A stretch of DNA of 62,991 bases from an uncultured Desulfuromonadales bacterium (GTDB taxonomy: Bacteria > Desulfobacterota > Desulfuromonadia > Desulfuromonadales > Geopsychrobacteraceae), in the NCBI GenBank assembly GCA_945787335.1, contig CALZHR010000095.1:1-62991 (forward strand), given 5' to 3'. Each line of letters begins with the position of its first letter. The first letter of the stretch is position 1. The notes beneath the pieces are model-generated. The model saw only the letters and a program-made list of their open reading frames with translations, searched no databases and was not told where the DNA came from. Of the stretch, positions 1-8,650 are shown piece after piece. The position numbers and the translations under genes were made by a program.

Positions 1-509
1 CGGCGCTGCAGAAATTCGACCGATTGCACCCCCTGGCGGTAACCGCGGGAAAAGCCGAGCAGGCGGAACCAGAACGGAACCAGATTGTAAAGCAGCAGAA
101 AGATGAGCGGTGCCCAGAGAATCCCTTTCGCCGCAAAAAACAGGGCAATACCGGCCGCCAGAGGCCTCAAACCGCCCCAGAACAAGGCATCGCCGATCGC
201 CGCATAGGGAGCAGCAACCATCTCCTTAAAGTCGGTGATCGACACCATCTGGTCGCGTTTTTCAGCCCGTTCTTCCTCGAGCTTTAAAACCGCACCGGCC
301 ACATATGGCGCCAGATAGGGGTGGGTATTGAAATACCCCAGGTGGTCCTGCCCGATCCGTTGCAGTTCGTCCTTGGGATAGAGTTTGCGTAACGCCGGCA
401 GCAGCGCAAAAAAGAAGCCGAGCCCCTGCAAACGCTCGAAATTCCAGCTCCCCTGCAACAGAGTCAGCCGCAGCCAGACGTGCAGCCTGGTTGTTCTCGC
501 CAGAGCCAT
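1..509 (-). CDS. PTS mannose/fructose/sorbose family IID component (partial)
   Basis: The minus-strand reading frame starts at ATG 509 (MALARTTRLHVWLRLTLLQG) and stays open to the window edge, so the C-terminus is missing. The first ~170 residues look like a mannose-family EIID: the QGSWNFERLQGLGF stretch, then LYPKDELQRIGQDHLGYFNTHPYLAPYVAGAVLKLE split by short loops, and later hydrophobic segments. EIID pairs with EIIC to form the membrane channel of the permease. It starts 3 bases after the EIIC stop, as the last visible gene of the PTS block. The next genes in this lineage are often ptsH and ptsI, which would lie outside the window (inference). Confidence 0.85.
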   Translation of the reverse strand, partial: MALARTTRLHVWLRLTLLQGSWNFERLQGLGFFFALLPALRKLYPKDELQRIGQDHLGYFNTHPYLAPYVAGAVLKLEEERAEKRDQMVSITDFKEMVAAPYAAIGDALFWGGLRPLAAGIALFFAAKGILWAPLIFLLLYNLVPFWFRLLGFSRGYRQGVQSVEFLQR

Positions 510-512
510 GGT

Positions 513-1205
513 CTACACCAGCCACATCAGCAGAAAAGCCATGCCGAAAGAAGCACAAAAAAGTGTCAAAGCACGGCTGACATTGATCGTTCCTAAAATG
601 ACCGCGACACCGACCAGCGGCAGAGCCAGTTTCAGCCAGCCCGCCGAATGAACTAAAGAAGGTTGAATCAATGGCCAGAGCAGCGGAATGACCAGCAGAC
701 CGCCGATGACAATGACCGCATAGGTTCCAACTGCAGCAAAAGAAAAGCTGAGCAGACCGCGCAGATGCTGGCATTCGGCAGTCAGCAGATTGCCCTTAAG
801 GAGAGCCGCTTCGGCCTGATTCACCAGCCGGATGTTGAACTGGCGGGCAAAGCGGTCGAAAAACTGGCCGAACTTCCCCAAGGGGATCGCCACCAGCAGA
901 CTCAGCAGTTCCATTTCTAGCCCGCTTGCGGAGAGCAGTTTACCGAATCCGATCGCTAAAACGGTGCTGGCGATGGCGACCTGGGTGTCGTCGGGGGGGA
1001 TGGCTGCCCCAACCGGGAGCCGGGCCAGCCAGAGCAACTCTACCAGCAGGCCGATCTGCAGACCGACCAGCGGATCGCCGAGAACCCAACCCGCCAGCGG
1101 CGCGGCCACGATCGGACGTGAAATCATCACCTGCAGAACCGCCGTGCGATCCAGTCCGCAGATCAGGGAGACCAGAGCTCCGAGCAGCAGATCACCCAGA
1201 ATCAC
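513..1205 (-). CDS. PTS mannose/fructose/sorbose family IIC component
   Basis: A 230-residue, very hydrophobic protein with several membrane segments. The motif GWVLGDPLVGLQIGLLVELLW, followed by LPVGAAIPPDD, is typical of mannose-family EIIC, the substrate channel subunit. It starts with GTG at 1205 inside a GTGA overlap with the EIIB stop, which points to translational coupling. In Desulfuromonadia this permease sits beside hprK/rapZ rather than sugar catabolic genes, so the transported sugar is unknown and a regulatory role is possible (inference). Confidence 0.85.
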   Translation of the reverse strand: MILGDLLLGALVSLICGLDRTAVLQVMISRPIVAAPLAGWVLGDPLVGLQIGLLVELLWLARLPVGAAIPPDDTQVAIASTVLAIGFGKLLSASGLEMELLSLLVAIPLGKFGQFFDRFARQFNIRLVNQAEAALLKGNLLTAECQHLRGLLSFSFAAVGTYAVIVIGGLLVIPLLWPLIQPSLVHSAGWLKLALPLVGVAVILGTINVSRALTLFCASFGMAFLLMWLV

Positions 1206-1693
1206 TCGCGGCTCCGCTTCGGGATCAGTTTGCGCCAGGGCCGCTCGGAATCAGCCGGAATGCAGCGCGCAGTGATAGCAACCCCGGCCTCTTCCAAAGC
1301 TTCAAGGTCATCAAGGTCTTCTGGGTCGAGAAAGATGGTGCAGGACAACCTGGTTTTTCCCGCTCCGGCGTGCAGGTTGCCGAGGTTCAGCTGCTGGTAA
1401 AGCAACCCGCCCCGGTAGGCCCGCAAAGCATCCGCGGTCGAGCCGAACAGCAAGAGTACTTTCAGGCCATCCATCGTGTTGCTGGCAAACAGCGCGGTAA
1501 TCTCGGCGATCGTGCCGATCTCGACCCGGATGCGACTCGGCACTGAAGACTCCATCATCATCTTCTGTAGAGGCGTATCCGCAACACCGTCGTTGGCCAC
1601 GACAATACAGTCAGCATCGACATAGGGAACCCAGGTTTCCAATACCTGGCCATGTATCAAGCGGTTATCGATCCGGGTCAGAACAAGACTCAT
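1202..1693 (-). CDS. PTS mannose/fructose/sorbose family IIB component
   Basis: A 163-residue cytoplasmic phosphocarrier. The start MSLVLTRIDNRLIHGQVLE at 1693 is chosen because a GGAGAAGAG ribosome-binding site sits just upstream and this is the conserved N-terminus of the family; the frame continues upstream without similarity. The His of RLIHGQV (residue 15) is the expected phosphorylation site, receiving phosphate from EIIA and passing it to sugar bound in EIIC/EIID. It overlaps the EIIC start by 4 bases and lies 22 bases after EIIA. Confidence 0.87.
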   Translation of the reverse strand: MSLVLTRIDNRLIHGQVLETWVPYVDADCIVVANDGVADTPLQKMMMESSVPSRIRVEIGTIAEITALFASNTMDGLKVLLLFGSTADALRAYRGGLLYQQLNLGNLHAGAGKTRLSCTIFLDPEDLDDLEALEEAGVAITARCIPADSERPWRKLIPKRSRE

Positions 1694-1715
1694 CTCTTCT
1701 CCAGCGCAGGAATGC

Positions 1716-2123
1716 TTACCGGTTTTTTGCCGCGAGCAATTCGGCCGGCCTGACCACGGCACTGCAGGCGTAGTCCTTCAACATTGCCGCAAGCGCCGGG
1801 AGTTCCATGGTAGCTCTGGCATGCACGCACTTGATCAGCATTGGCAGGTTGACTCCGCAGAGAATTTCAACCTGGTCGCTGAGGAACTCTGCGCTGATGT
1901 TGGTCGGCGTGCCACCGAACATATCGGTCAAAATGATGGCCCCCTGCCCGGCTGCGCCGACCTCATCTAGGACCTCCCGCAACTGCTGCTTGGCAGTGTC
2001 GATGCACGCGCCGCGGTCGACGCTGATGGCTTTAGCGGCGGGAAAGGGTCCGACGATCATTTCCGCGGCTGTCAGCAATTCCTGAGCCAGCTTGGAATGG
2101 GTGATGACGACGATCCCGATCAT
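1716..2123 (-). CDS. PTS mannose-type IIA component
   Basis: A 135-residue protein beginning MIGIVVITHSKLAQELL. The His at residue 9 in the THSKLA context is the expected EIIA-Man phosphorylation site. The central LTDMFGGTPTN stretch is diagnostic of this fold (the PTS EIIA type-4/DAK phosphotransferase group). It accepts phosphate from HPr and gives it to the EIIB encoded next. It follows rapZ by 3 bases. Because HPr kinase is two genes upstream, phosphate flow here could answer to energy state (inference). Confidence 0.87.
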   Translation of the reverse strand: MIGIVVITHSKLAQELLTAAEMIVGPFPAAKAISVDRGACIDTAKQQLREVLDEVGAAGQGAIILTDMFGGTPTNISAEFLSDQVEILCGVNLPMLIKCVHARATMELPALAAMLKDYACSAVVRPAELLAAKNR

Positions 2124-2126
2124 GGG

Positions 2127-2987
2127 TCAGCCCTTCTCCACGTCCCGGTGATTGACCCGCAATTGCACCTGCGAATCGGGGAAGCTGGCATAGAGATCCT
2201 CGACAATCGAGACACTGCGATGGCGGCCACCGGTGCAGCCGACAGCAATCGTCAAATAGCTTTTCCCTTCTTCGCGGTAATGCGGCAGCAGAAACGTCAG
2301 CATCTGATCGAGATGCTGACGGAACGCCACGCAGGCCGGTTGGGAAAGCACATAATCGCGCAGTTTTTCATCCAACCCGGTCAACGGGCGCAGCTCATCA
2401 ATATAGTGCGGATTCGGCAGAAACCGCACGTCAAAAACCAGATCGGCAGCCGGCGGCAGTCCGAAGCGGTAGCCGAACGATTCCAGGTTGACGATCAGCA
2501 GCGACTCACCCTTATGACCGAGGTAATTGAGCACCTGCTCGCGCAGCTGCCGGGAATTGAGGTTGCTGCTGTCGATGATGCAGGTCGCCGCGTTGCGCAG
2601 CAGCAGCAGCAGTTCACGCTCGCGGTCGATGCCGGCCTGAACTGTCTCGCCCGGGGCGAGCGGATGCGAACGGCGGGTTTCCGAGTAACGCCGCAGCAGG
2701 ACGGCATCGGAGGATTCAAGGAAAATGATTTCCGGCTCGCAGCCTTTCTGTTTCAGGTGCGCCAGGGTCGCCTGATAATCGGCGAGGAAACAGCGATTTC
2801 TGACATCGATAACCACTGCAACCTCGGTTTCATCCTGCAGGCCGTCCTGAACCCGATCCATAAATGAGGGCAGCATGACCAGCGGCAGGTTATCGACGAC
2901 AAAAAACCCCTGATCTTCAAGCGCCCGGGCGGCGGTACTTTTCCCCGAGCCGGACAGCCCGGATATGATCAGCAAGCGACGTCTCAT
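2127..2987 (-). CDS. rapZ: RNase adapter protein RapZ (YvcJ family NTPase)
   Basis: A 286-residue P-loop protein. The Walker A motif GLSGSGKS is at residues 9-16, followed by ALEDQGFFVVDNLP, which is characteristic of RapZ/YvcJ. Near the C-terminus, VGCTGGRHRSVSIVE and a final LRVNHRDVEKG are family signatures. In E. coli RapZ binds GlmZ RNA and guides RNase E to tune glucosamine-6-phosphate synthesis; YvcJ hydrolyses GTP/ATP. Linkage to hprK and PTS genes is conserved widely. Its start overlaps the hprK stop by 4 bases. Confidence 0.93.
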   Translation of the reverse strand: MRRRLLIISGLSGSGKSTAARALEDQGFFVVDNLPLVMLPSFMDRVQDGLQDETEVAVVIDVRNRCFLADYQATLAHLKQKGCEPEIIFLESSDAVLLRRYSETRRSHPLAPGETVQAGIDRERELLLLLRNAATCIIDSSNLNSRQLREQVLNYLGHKGESLLIVNLESFGYRFGLPPAADLVFDVRFLPNPHYIDELRPLTGLDEKLRDYVLSQPACVAFRQHLDQMLTFLLPHYREEGKSYLTIAVGCTGGRHRSVSIVEDLYASFPDSQVQLRVNHRDVEKG

Positions 2988-3958
2988 TCCAGATTGTCCC
3001 CGATGATGGTGTGGGCGTGCAAGCGGGCGGCTTCGGCCATCCGTTTCTCGAGCAGCTCCTGAAATTCGCGGGCGCTGTGGTAGCCCATCTCTTTCAGGAG
3101 CTGGTTACGGGCCGCAACTTCGACGATCGAACTGATATTGCGCCCCGCGCCGACCGGAACCTTCAGCAACGGGAGCTGCACACCGTGTATCTCATAACTC
3201 TGCTCTTCGAGTCCCAGACGATCGTATTCTTTACCGTCGTCCCAGGGGACCAGTTCGACCACCAGGTCGATCTTTTTTCGTTCCCGGATTGCCGCCACTC
3301 CGAACAGATGCTTGATGTTGAGGATCCCCAGACCACGGATTTCCATGTGGTAGTGGAGCAGATCCATCCCCTCGCCGAAAATAACCGATGGCAACTTCAG
3401 CCGCACCTTGATGACATCGTCAGCGACCAGACGATAACCCCGCAGAATCAGCTCCAGCGCGCATTCGCTCTTGCCGACGCCGCTTTTCCCCTGCAACAGC
3501 ACGCCGACCCCCAGAATGTCGACCAGCACGCCATGCAGAGTCGAGGTCGGGAGCAGTCGCTCTTCAAGAAACTTGGTGATCAGGGAGATGAAGTTCGAAC
3601 TCAAGAGGCTGGTTCTCAGCAGCGGGATATTCGCCGCATCGGCCTGCTCCAGCAGATATTCAGGAGCCTCTAGGTTCTTGGTGATAATCAGGCAGGCAAG
3701 GTCATTGCTGCAGAGATTGCGGGTTTGCTCGATCGCCTTGAGAGGCGGCATTTCGCTGAGGAAGCTCAGCTCTGTCGAACCGAGCACCTGGATCCGGTCC
3801 GGATGCAGATTGGCGCTGTAGCCGGCCAGGGCGAGGCCAGGCTTCTGAATCCGGGGGACGGTTATCAGATTATCGAGCCCGCCGGCGCCGGCCAGCAGTT
3901 CCAGGTCGAGGCCGGCCTCTTTCTCGTCAAGAATTTCCTGAATCGTCAGTTCAGCCAT
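2984..3958 (-). CDS. hprK: HPr kinase/phosphorylase
   Basis: A 324-residue protein. The N-terminal domain (about residues 1-130) is the HprK regulatory fold. The C-terminal kinase domain has the P-loop GKSGVGKSECALELI near residues 156-170, then LVADDVIKV and MEIRGLGILNIKHLFG, the signature of the family. It phosphorylates and dephosphorylates HPr on serine. The gene lies between ptsN and rapZ and overlaps rapZ by 4 bases. In this lineage HPr-Ser-P probably gates phosphorelay to EIIA-Ntr or EIIA-Man (inference). Confidence 0.95.
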   Translation of the reverse strand: MAELTIQEILDEKEAGLDLELLAGAGGLDNLITVPRIQKPGLALAGYSANLHPDRIQVLGSTELSFLSEMPPLKAIEQTRNLCSNDLACLIITKNLEAPEYLLEQADAANIPLLRTSLLSSNFISLITKFLEERLLPTSTLHGVLVDILGVGVLLQGKSGVGKSECALELILRGYRLVADDVIKVRLKLPSVIFGEGMDLLHYHMEIRGLGILNIKHLFGVAAIRERKKIDLVVELVPWDDGKEYDRLGLEEQSYEIHGVQLPLLKVPVGAGRNISSIVEVAARNQLLKEMGYHSAREFQELLEKRMAEAARLHAHTIIGDNLE

Positions 3959-4009
3959 AAATCGGCTCAGCTCAGCGTGGCATACCGCATGAAGAAGGGA
4001 AAGTTCCTG

Positions 4010-4032
4010 CTGCTGCCGGGTCGCGGCAGCAG
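4010..4032 (-). other. Stem-loop in the ptsN-hprK gap
   Basis: CTGCTGCC at 4010-4017 pairs perfectly with GGCAGCAG at 4025-4032 around a 7-base loop. The minus-strand sequence after it is only weakly T-rich, so it is a poor terminator. It could be a processing or mRNA-stability element between the two genes. Confidence 0.35.
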
Positions 4033-4051
4033 GAGCATGGAATGTATCACA

Positions 4052-4519
4052 TCAGGATTTGTCTTCCTCGTCAAGAATGACTTGAAAAATAGCCCCTTGA
4101 TCCGGCGCATCAAGCAGCTTCTGCCGCACCGCGGCATCTTTGAGCAGCTTGGAAATCCGCGCCAGGGTTTTCAAATGGACCCCGACCGACTCTTCAGGGG
4201 CCACCAGCAGGAAAAACAGATGGGCCGGCTGGCCATCCATTGACTCAAAATCGACCCCTTGATGGCTGCGCCCGAAAGCCAGGACCAACCCGGGAATCCC
4301 GCCCAGCTTGCCATGCGGAATGGCGACCCCGTCGCCGATTCCAGTGCTGCCGAGCTTCTCACGTTCCTGCAGCACGTCAAGCACCTGGTCACGATTTAAC
4401 GAGGGATGACAACCGGTCAAGGCATCGGTCAATTCCACCAGCGCGCGATTTTTTTCCGTCGCCTTCAACTCTGCTACGATGGCGGCGGGATTCAGCAGTT
4501 CAGATATTTTCATGCTCAT
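4052..4519 (-). CDS. ptsN: PTS EIIA-Ntr-like regulatory protein (fructose-type IIA)
   Basis: A 155-residue single-domain EIIA of the fructose/mannitol/Ntr type. The motif GIGDGVAIPHGKL places the phospho-accepting His in AIPHGK near residue 66. It ends in a region typical of PtsN (FFLLVAPEESVGVHLKTLARIS). PtsN proteins are regulators rather than transporters, acting for example on K+ transport and phosphate sensing. Location just downstream of rpoN-hpf and just before hprK is the classic ntr-PTS context. MSMKISELL offers two starts (4519, 4513). Confidence 0.9.
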   Translation of the reverse strand: MSMKISELLNPAAIVAELKATEKNRALVELTDALTGCHPSLNRDQVLDVLQEREKLGSTGIGDGVAIPHGKLGGIPGLVLAFGRSHQGVDFESMDGQPAHLFFLLVAPEESVGVHLKTLARISKLLKDAAVRQKLLDAPDQGAIFQVILDEEDKS

Positions 4520-4539
4520 TTTATCAATGCTCGGAAGAT

Positions 4540-4581
4540 AAAAAGACGGGCACCCAAACCCTCAGATCATGAGTGCCCGTC
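4540..4581 (-). terminator. Intrinsic terminator downstream of hpf
   Basis: A perfect 9-bp stem (GACGGGCAC at 4545-4553 with GTGCCCGTC at 4573-4581) is followed on the minus strand by TTTTTAT. It lies 9 bases beyond the hpf stop, so it should end or attenuate rpoN-hpf transcription before ptsN. Confidence 0.8.
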
Positions 4582-4590
4582 AGCTAACAA

Positions 4591-5142
4591 CTAACTACCC
4601 TGGGGAACAATCAGACCGTAATTTCCGTCCTTACGGCGGTAAACGACGTTCATCTCTTCAGACCGGTCATCGGTGAAAACCAGGAAATCCTTGTGCAGCA
4701 GGTCCATCTGCATTACCGCTTCTTCAACCGACATCGGCTTGACGAAGAAGGAATGGCTGCGGATGATCTCCGGGTTCGGCGACCCTTCATCGACGCTGGT
4801 TGCGGAAATAACCGTTTTTTCGACCTTGCGCTGAATGCTGCTGCTACTGCCTTTATGCTGCTTGAGTTTTTCCTTGTAACGCTTCAGCTGCCGCTCGATC
4901 TTATCAACCATCAGGTCGATCGCGGCGTACATATCATCCTTCTCTTCGGTGCTCTTCATGGTCAGCCCCTTGGCCACCATGGTCACTTCGGCGCGATGAT
5001 GAATTTTTTTCTGCACCGACAACACCACCTGGGCGTCGATCGGCTCTTCAATGTACTTTTTGACTTTGGCCAGTTTCTCTTCCACGTAACTCCGGACGGA
5101 TTCACTGCTTTCCATGTGACGGAAGGTAACGGCAATTTGCAT
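4591..5142 (-). CDS. hpf: Ribosome hibernation-promoting factor, long form
   Basis: A 183-residue protein with the N-terminal S30AE/YfiA domain (MQIAVTFRHMESSESVRSYV, residues 1-95) and a C-terminal dimerisation domain (RSHSFFVKPMSVEEAVMQMD to the end). That makes it the long HPF type that forms 100S ribosome dimers without a separate RMF. A strong AAGGAGGT site precedes ATG 5142. The position after rpoN is conserved across Proteobacteria. Confidence 0.93.
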   Translation of the reverse strand: MQIAVTFRHMESSESVRSYVEEKLAKVKKYIEEPIDAQVVLSVQKKIHHRAEVTMVAKGLTMKSTEEKDDMYAAIDLMVDKIERQLKRYKEKLKQHKGSSSSIQRKVEKTVISATSVDEGSPNPEIIRSHSFFVKPMSVEEAVMQMDLLHKDFLVFTDDRSEEMNVVYRRKDGNYGLIVPQGS

Positions 5143-5190
5143 AGATGAACCTCCTTCGAATGACGGACCTTCAGACAGGACCGGACTTCC

Positions 5191-5235
5191 TCTGAGTATA
5201 ACTCAGATTTGCTGTGCTGACAGCCGCAGCGGCTG
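5191..5235. other. Two small palindromes between rpoN and hpf
   Basis: TCTGAGT (5191-5197) pairs with ACTCAGA (5201-5207) around ATA, and CAGCCGC/GCGGCTG (5221-5235) forms a second palindrome. On the minus strand the first contains TATACT, which could be a -10 element for hpf, but no good -35 was found. Function is unknown. Confidence 0.25.
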
Positions 5236-5257
5236 CCTCAATCCAACAACAGACGAA

Positions 5258-6712
5258 TCAGAACAGTCGCTTACGCTCGGTCGATGAACCGATACCGAGC
5301 ATTTCACGGTATTTGGTCACGGTTCGCCGGGCGATATTGATCTCCTGATCTTTCAGCAGGGCAACGATTTTCTGATCGGAATAAGGCTTTTTCGGATCTT
5401 CCGCAGCGACAATCTCTTTGATGCGGCTCTTGACGCTCTCCGAGGCGACCGAATCGCCGTCGGCGGTGTTGATGCCGCTGTTGAAGAAAAATTTCAGTTC
5501 AAACAGCCCCTGCGGGGTCTGCACATACTTGTTGGTCGTGACCCGACTGACCGTCGACTCATGCATTTCGATATCTTCAGCGACGTCCCGCAACACCAGC
5601 GGCTTCAAATGCTCGATGCCGTGATCGAAGAACGCCCGCTGGAATTTCACGATGCTTTTGGTGACCTTGTAGATGGTGCGCTGCCGCTGATGGATACTCT
5701 TGATCAGCCAGACCGCGCTGCGCATCTTGTCCTGAATGTACTCGCCAGCCTTCTTATCAACGCTGGATGAATCGGTCAGCGCGTTGCGGTAGAAGGAATT
5801 GATGCGCAGGTTCGGCAGGCCTTCATCATTCAGCGTCACGACATACTCGTCACCGACCTTGTGAACGAAAATATCCGGCGAGATGTAGTGAACATCTTCG
5901 TCGTTATAGGCTCGTCCCGGACGTGGATCTAGCTCCGAAATCAGCTTGGCCGCCTCAAGCACATCGTCGACCGAAACTTTCAGCGCTTTGGCGATCACCG
6001 GATACTTGCGGCCTTCCAGCTCGCAGATGAAATCACGCAGGATCGTCGCCGCCAGGCTTTCAGACAGGTCGAGCCGCTCCAGCTGAAGCAGCAGGCATTC
6101 CTGCAGGTTGCGGCTGGCAACCCCCGCCGGGTCAAACTGTCTGACCCGCCCCAGAGCCCGTTCGACAAGCGCGACGTCGAACCCGGAGCTTTCGGCAATC
6201 TCTTCGACGCTGGCCTGCAGATAACCGACATCATCCAGATTGCCGATGATTTCCGCCGCCGCGAGCCGCTCTTCCGCTTCGACCGAGGACAGGCCAAGCT
6301 GCCACGTCAGGTGATCATAGAGGCTGGAGGGTTTGGTCAGCAGGCTTTCGTAAGAGGGCCGCTCCTCCTGATCTTCATAGGCATCGCGGGAGTCGCTGCT
6401 GCCAAGGCTGTAGCCTTCGAGGTAGGTCTGCCAGTCGATATCCGTCAGCCCCTCAGACTCCGCCTTGATCTCTTCCATCGGCTGCGTTTCGGCCGCCGCC
6501 TCGGGGGACTCTTCGCCGCTCGCCGACTGCTCTTCGCGCTCTTCCTTGGGATCGACGCCTTCATCCAGCAGAGGGTTTTCCTCAAGCTCCTGAGTCACCA
6601 CGTCGACCAGTTCCATCCGAGACAGCTGCAGCAGCTTGATCGCCTGCTGCAACTGGGGGGTCATCACCAGCTGTTGACTCAGTTTTACCTGTAAACGAAG
6701 ATCGAGAGCCAT
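5258..6712 (-). CDS. rpoN: RNA polymerase sigma-54 factor
   Basis: A 484-residue protein. The Q-rich activator-interacting region I is at residues 1-50 (LSQQLVMTPQLQQAIKLLQL), an acidic region II follows to about residue 120, then the core-binding domain. A helix-turn-helix (ESTVSRVTTNKYVQTP) and the RpoN box ARRTVTKYREML near the C-terminus recognise the -24 element. All hallmarks are intact. A target promoter with an excellent match is present in this same window at 56261 ahead of pspA. Confidence 0.96.
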   Translation of the reverse strand: MALDLRLQVKLSQQLVMTPQLQQAIKLLQLSRMELVDVVTQELEENPLLDEGVDPKEEREEQSASGEESPEAAAETQPMEEIKAESEGLTDIDWQTYLEGYSLGSSDSRDAYEDQEERPSYESLLTKPSSLYDHLTWQLGLSSVEAEERLAAAEIIGNLDDVGYLQASVEEIAESSGFDVALVERALGRVRQFDPAGVASRNLQECLLLQLERLDLSESLAATILRDFICELEGRKYPVIAKALKVSVDDVLEAAKLISELDPRPGRAYNDEDVHYISPDIFVHKVGDEYVVTLNDEGLPNLRINSFYRNALTDSSSVDKKAGEYIQDKMRSAVWLIKSIHQRQRTIYKVTKSIVKFQRAFFDHGIEHLKPLVLRDVAEDIEMHESTVSRVTTNKYVQTPQGLFELKFFFNSGINTADGDSVASESVKSRIKEIVAAEDPKKPYSDQKIVALLKDQEINIARRTVTKYREMLGIGSSTERKRLF

Positions 6713-6794
6713 AATTTCTTTCTGAGTAAAGTCCCTAAAATCATTATTTCGATACTAACACTCGCGCCGACAAATGTCTTGTTCGTCAGGCCCG

Positions 6795-7520
6795 CTAGAG
6801 CGTGAATTTATCGCCGAGATAAATTTCCCGGGCCCGGCTGCTACCGGCAATCTGCTCCGGGGTTCCGAACTCAAGCACCTGCCCCTGATTGAGGATGTAG
6901 GCCTGATCACAGACCCCGAGCGTTTCGCGGACGTTGTGGTCTGAAATCAGGATGCCGATGCCCCGCTGCTTGAGCTGCGAAATAATCCCCTGAATATCGA
7001 TCACCGCGATCGGGTCGATGCCGGCAAAGGGTTCGTCCAGCAGCAGAAAGGCCGGTTCAAGCACCAGCGAACGGGCAATTTCGACCCGCCGCCGCTCGCC
7101 GCCGGACAGCGCATAGCCATAAGAGTTGCGGATGTGTCCGATGTGCAGGTCCTCAAGCAGCTCTTCAAGCCGCTCCTCACGCTGCGCCGCCGGCAGATCG
7201 AGAGTTTCGAGGATCGCCAGCAGGTTTTCCGCCACCGTCAACTTACGAAAGACCGAAGCCTCCTGGGGCAGATAAGAGATCCCCAGTCGCGCCCGTTTAT
7301 ACATCGGCTGCCCGGTGATTTCGAAGTCGTCGAGGTAGATGGCCCCCTGGTCCGGACTGGCCAGGCCGACCATCATGTAGAAGCTGGTAGTTTTCCCGGC
7401 GCCATTGGGCCCGAGCAGACCGATCACCTCTCCGGAAGAGACTTCGATGTCGACGCCATCGACGACCGCGCGCCCGGCATAGGATTTCTGCAGCCCGCAG
7501 GCCCGCAAGGAACGGCTCAC
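6795..7520 (-). CDS. lptB: LPS export ABC transporter ATPase LptB
   Basis: A 241-residue ABC ATPase. Walker [18 protein letters not shown] is at about residues 38-54, the signature is [13 protein letters not shown] and Walker B is [13 protein letters not shown]. The SFYMMVGL sequence after the P-loop and the SDHNVRETL segment are typical of LptB. It powers LPS extraction from the inner membrane with LptF/G (not in the window). It starts with GTG in a 4-base overlap with lptA. Confidence 0.94.
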   Translation of the reverse strand: MSRSLRACGLQKSYAGRAVVDGVDIEVSSGEVIGLLGPNGAGKTTSFYMMVGLASPDQGAIYLDDFEITGQPMYKRARLGISYLPQEASVFRKLTVAENLLAILETLDLPAAQREERLEELLEDLHIGHIRNSYGYALSGGERRRVEIARSLVLEPAFLLLDEPFAGIDPIAVIDIQGIISQLKQRGIGILISDHNVRETLGVCDQAYILNQGQVLEFGTPEQIAGSSRAREIYLGDKFTL

Positions 7521-8008
7521 TGCTGCTCCTGCTTGGGAAACAGGATCGCCTTGACGCGGCCCGTGTCACCGCTCTTCACAACACTGCGGTCTTCCTGCAG
7601 ATAAACGATGATCTCCTCGCCGGAAATTTCGTTCTGCCCCTGATGCACCTTGGCGTTGCCGTACAACAGCAGCGTTCCCTGTTGCTGATGGTAAACCGCC
7701 CGGTCGGCGGTCGCGGTGCGGTCCAACTGGATGACGCGCACCTTGCCGGTCGCCTCCATCCGCTCGACCTGATCCTGGTCCGGCAGCAGGAAGACGATCA
7801 GCTTGTCGCTGTAAAGGGTGATGTCCCCCTGCTTGGCGACCACCTCGCCGGAGAATATCGCCTGCCGCTGCTGCTGCAGAGCCTCCAGCTTGCTGGCCGT
7901 CACCTCAACCGGCAGTTCGGCCGGCTTGGGCAGCTGCGCCTCGGCGGCAAACAGCAGCGGCGCAATGGTCAGCAATCCGATCAACAGCAGCAGAATCAGT
8001 CTCTTCAC
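7517..8008 (-). CDS. lptA: LPS transport periplasmic protein LptA
   Basis: A 163-residue protein with a signal peptide ([20 protein letters not shown], cleavage near AEA). It then has one OstA-like beta-jellyroll domain: [19 protein letters not shown], later [23 protein letters not shown]. LptA forms the periplasmic bridge that carries LPS. It starts with GTG and overlaps both lptC and lptB by 4 bases, so the three are translationally coupled. Confidence 0.88.
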   Translation of the reverse strand: MKRLILLLLIGLLTIAPLLFAAEAQLPKPAELPVEVTASKLEALQQQRQAIFSGEVVAKQGDITLYSDKLIVFLLPDQDQVERMEATGKVRVIQLDRTATADRAVYHQQQGTLLLYGNAKVHQGQNEISGEEIIVYLQEDRSVVKSGDTGRVKAILFPKQEQQ

Positions 8009-8580
8009 GGCTTGGCCCCGTTCTTCTCAGCAGGCAACAGCAACATCCAGACATCCTTTTCCACCAGCATCCGTCCCGCCTCCAGATCAACCAGCAGGCC
8101 GGTCCCAGTGAGATCCATGCGCGGCGAAAACAACCGGATCGGCTCAGCGGTGGTGATGCGCCGTGCCTGTCCATCATAGTGCAAACGCTCGGTGAACAGA
8201 CGTTCTCCGCGCGCTGTCCGCACCTTCACCTGCTCCCAGACTTCGACCCGTTGTTCGGCCTGCTGCAGCTGACCGTGCTCCGCCTGCAGCTCGATCTCGC
8301 CAAAATCGCCGGCCTCATAGAGGGTCAGATGAACCTTATCAAGCAGCGCCTGGCTGTTGTCACGCTGATACTCCGCTTTATCGGCGTCCAGCGTCCAGCT
8401 CCGTTTACCATCTTCATTGTGCGTGTAATGCAGCTCTTCGAGCGAAAGGTCGACCTGCTTCGGCAAGGCTGCAAGAATTTCTTCCGGGCTCTGCTGTCGA
8501 ACCTGGTACCAGAGATAGCCGGCCAGAGCGCAGACGGCAAGCAGAATTACAGCGGCCAGAACGCGGCGCAGATTAAACAT
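8005..8580 (-). CDS. lptC: LPS export protein LptC
   Basis: A 191-residue bitopic protein with a single N-terminal membrane helix (residues 4-26). The LptC-type periplasmic domain follows: WTLDADKAEYQRDNSQALLDKVHLTLYEAG, then RLFTERLHYDGQARRITT. LptC links LptBFG to LptA. It overlaps lptA by 4 bases. About 70 bases with no clear signal separate it from kdsC. Confidence 0.85.
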   Translation of the reverse strand: MFNLRRVLAAVILLAVCALAGYLWYQVRQQSPEEILAALPKQVDLSLEELHYTHNEDGKRSWTLDADKAEYQRDNSQALLDKVHLTLYEAGDFGEIELQAEHGQLQQAEQRVEVWEQVKVRTARGERLFTERLHYDGQARRITTAEPIRLFSPRMDLTGTGLLVDLEAGRMLVEKDVWMLLLPAEKNGAKP

Positions 8581-8650
8581 CGGTGGCCTCTCGCCGGTAA
8601 GTTTTTATAGCATCACCGTGCACAATTGTAAATATTCTTTAATTATCAGG

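Noticed and set aside
262-774. Minus-strand open frame of 170 codons overlapping the PTS IIC/IID junction
   Set aside because: It runs in another frame through the real IIC and IID genes and has the irregular Arg/Cys/Gly-rich composition of a shadow frame.
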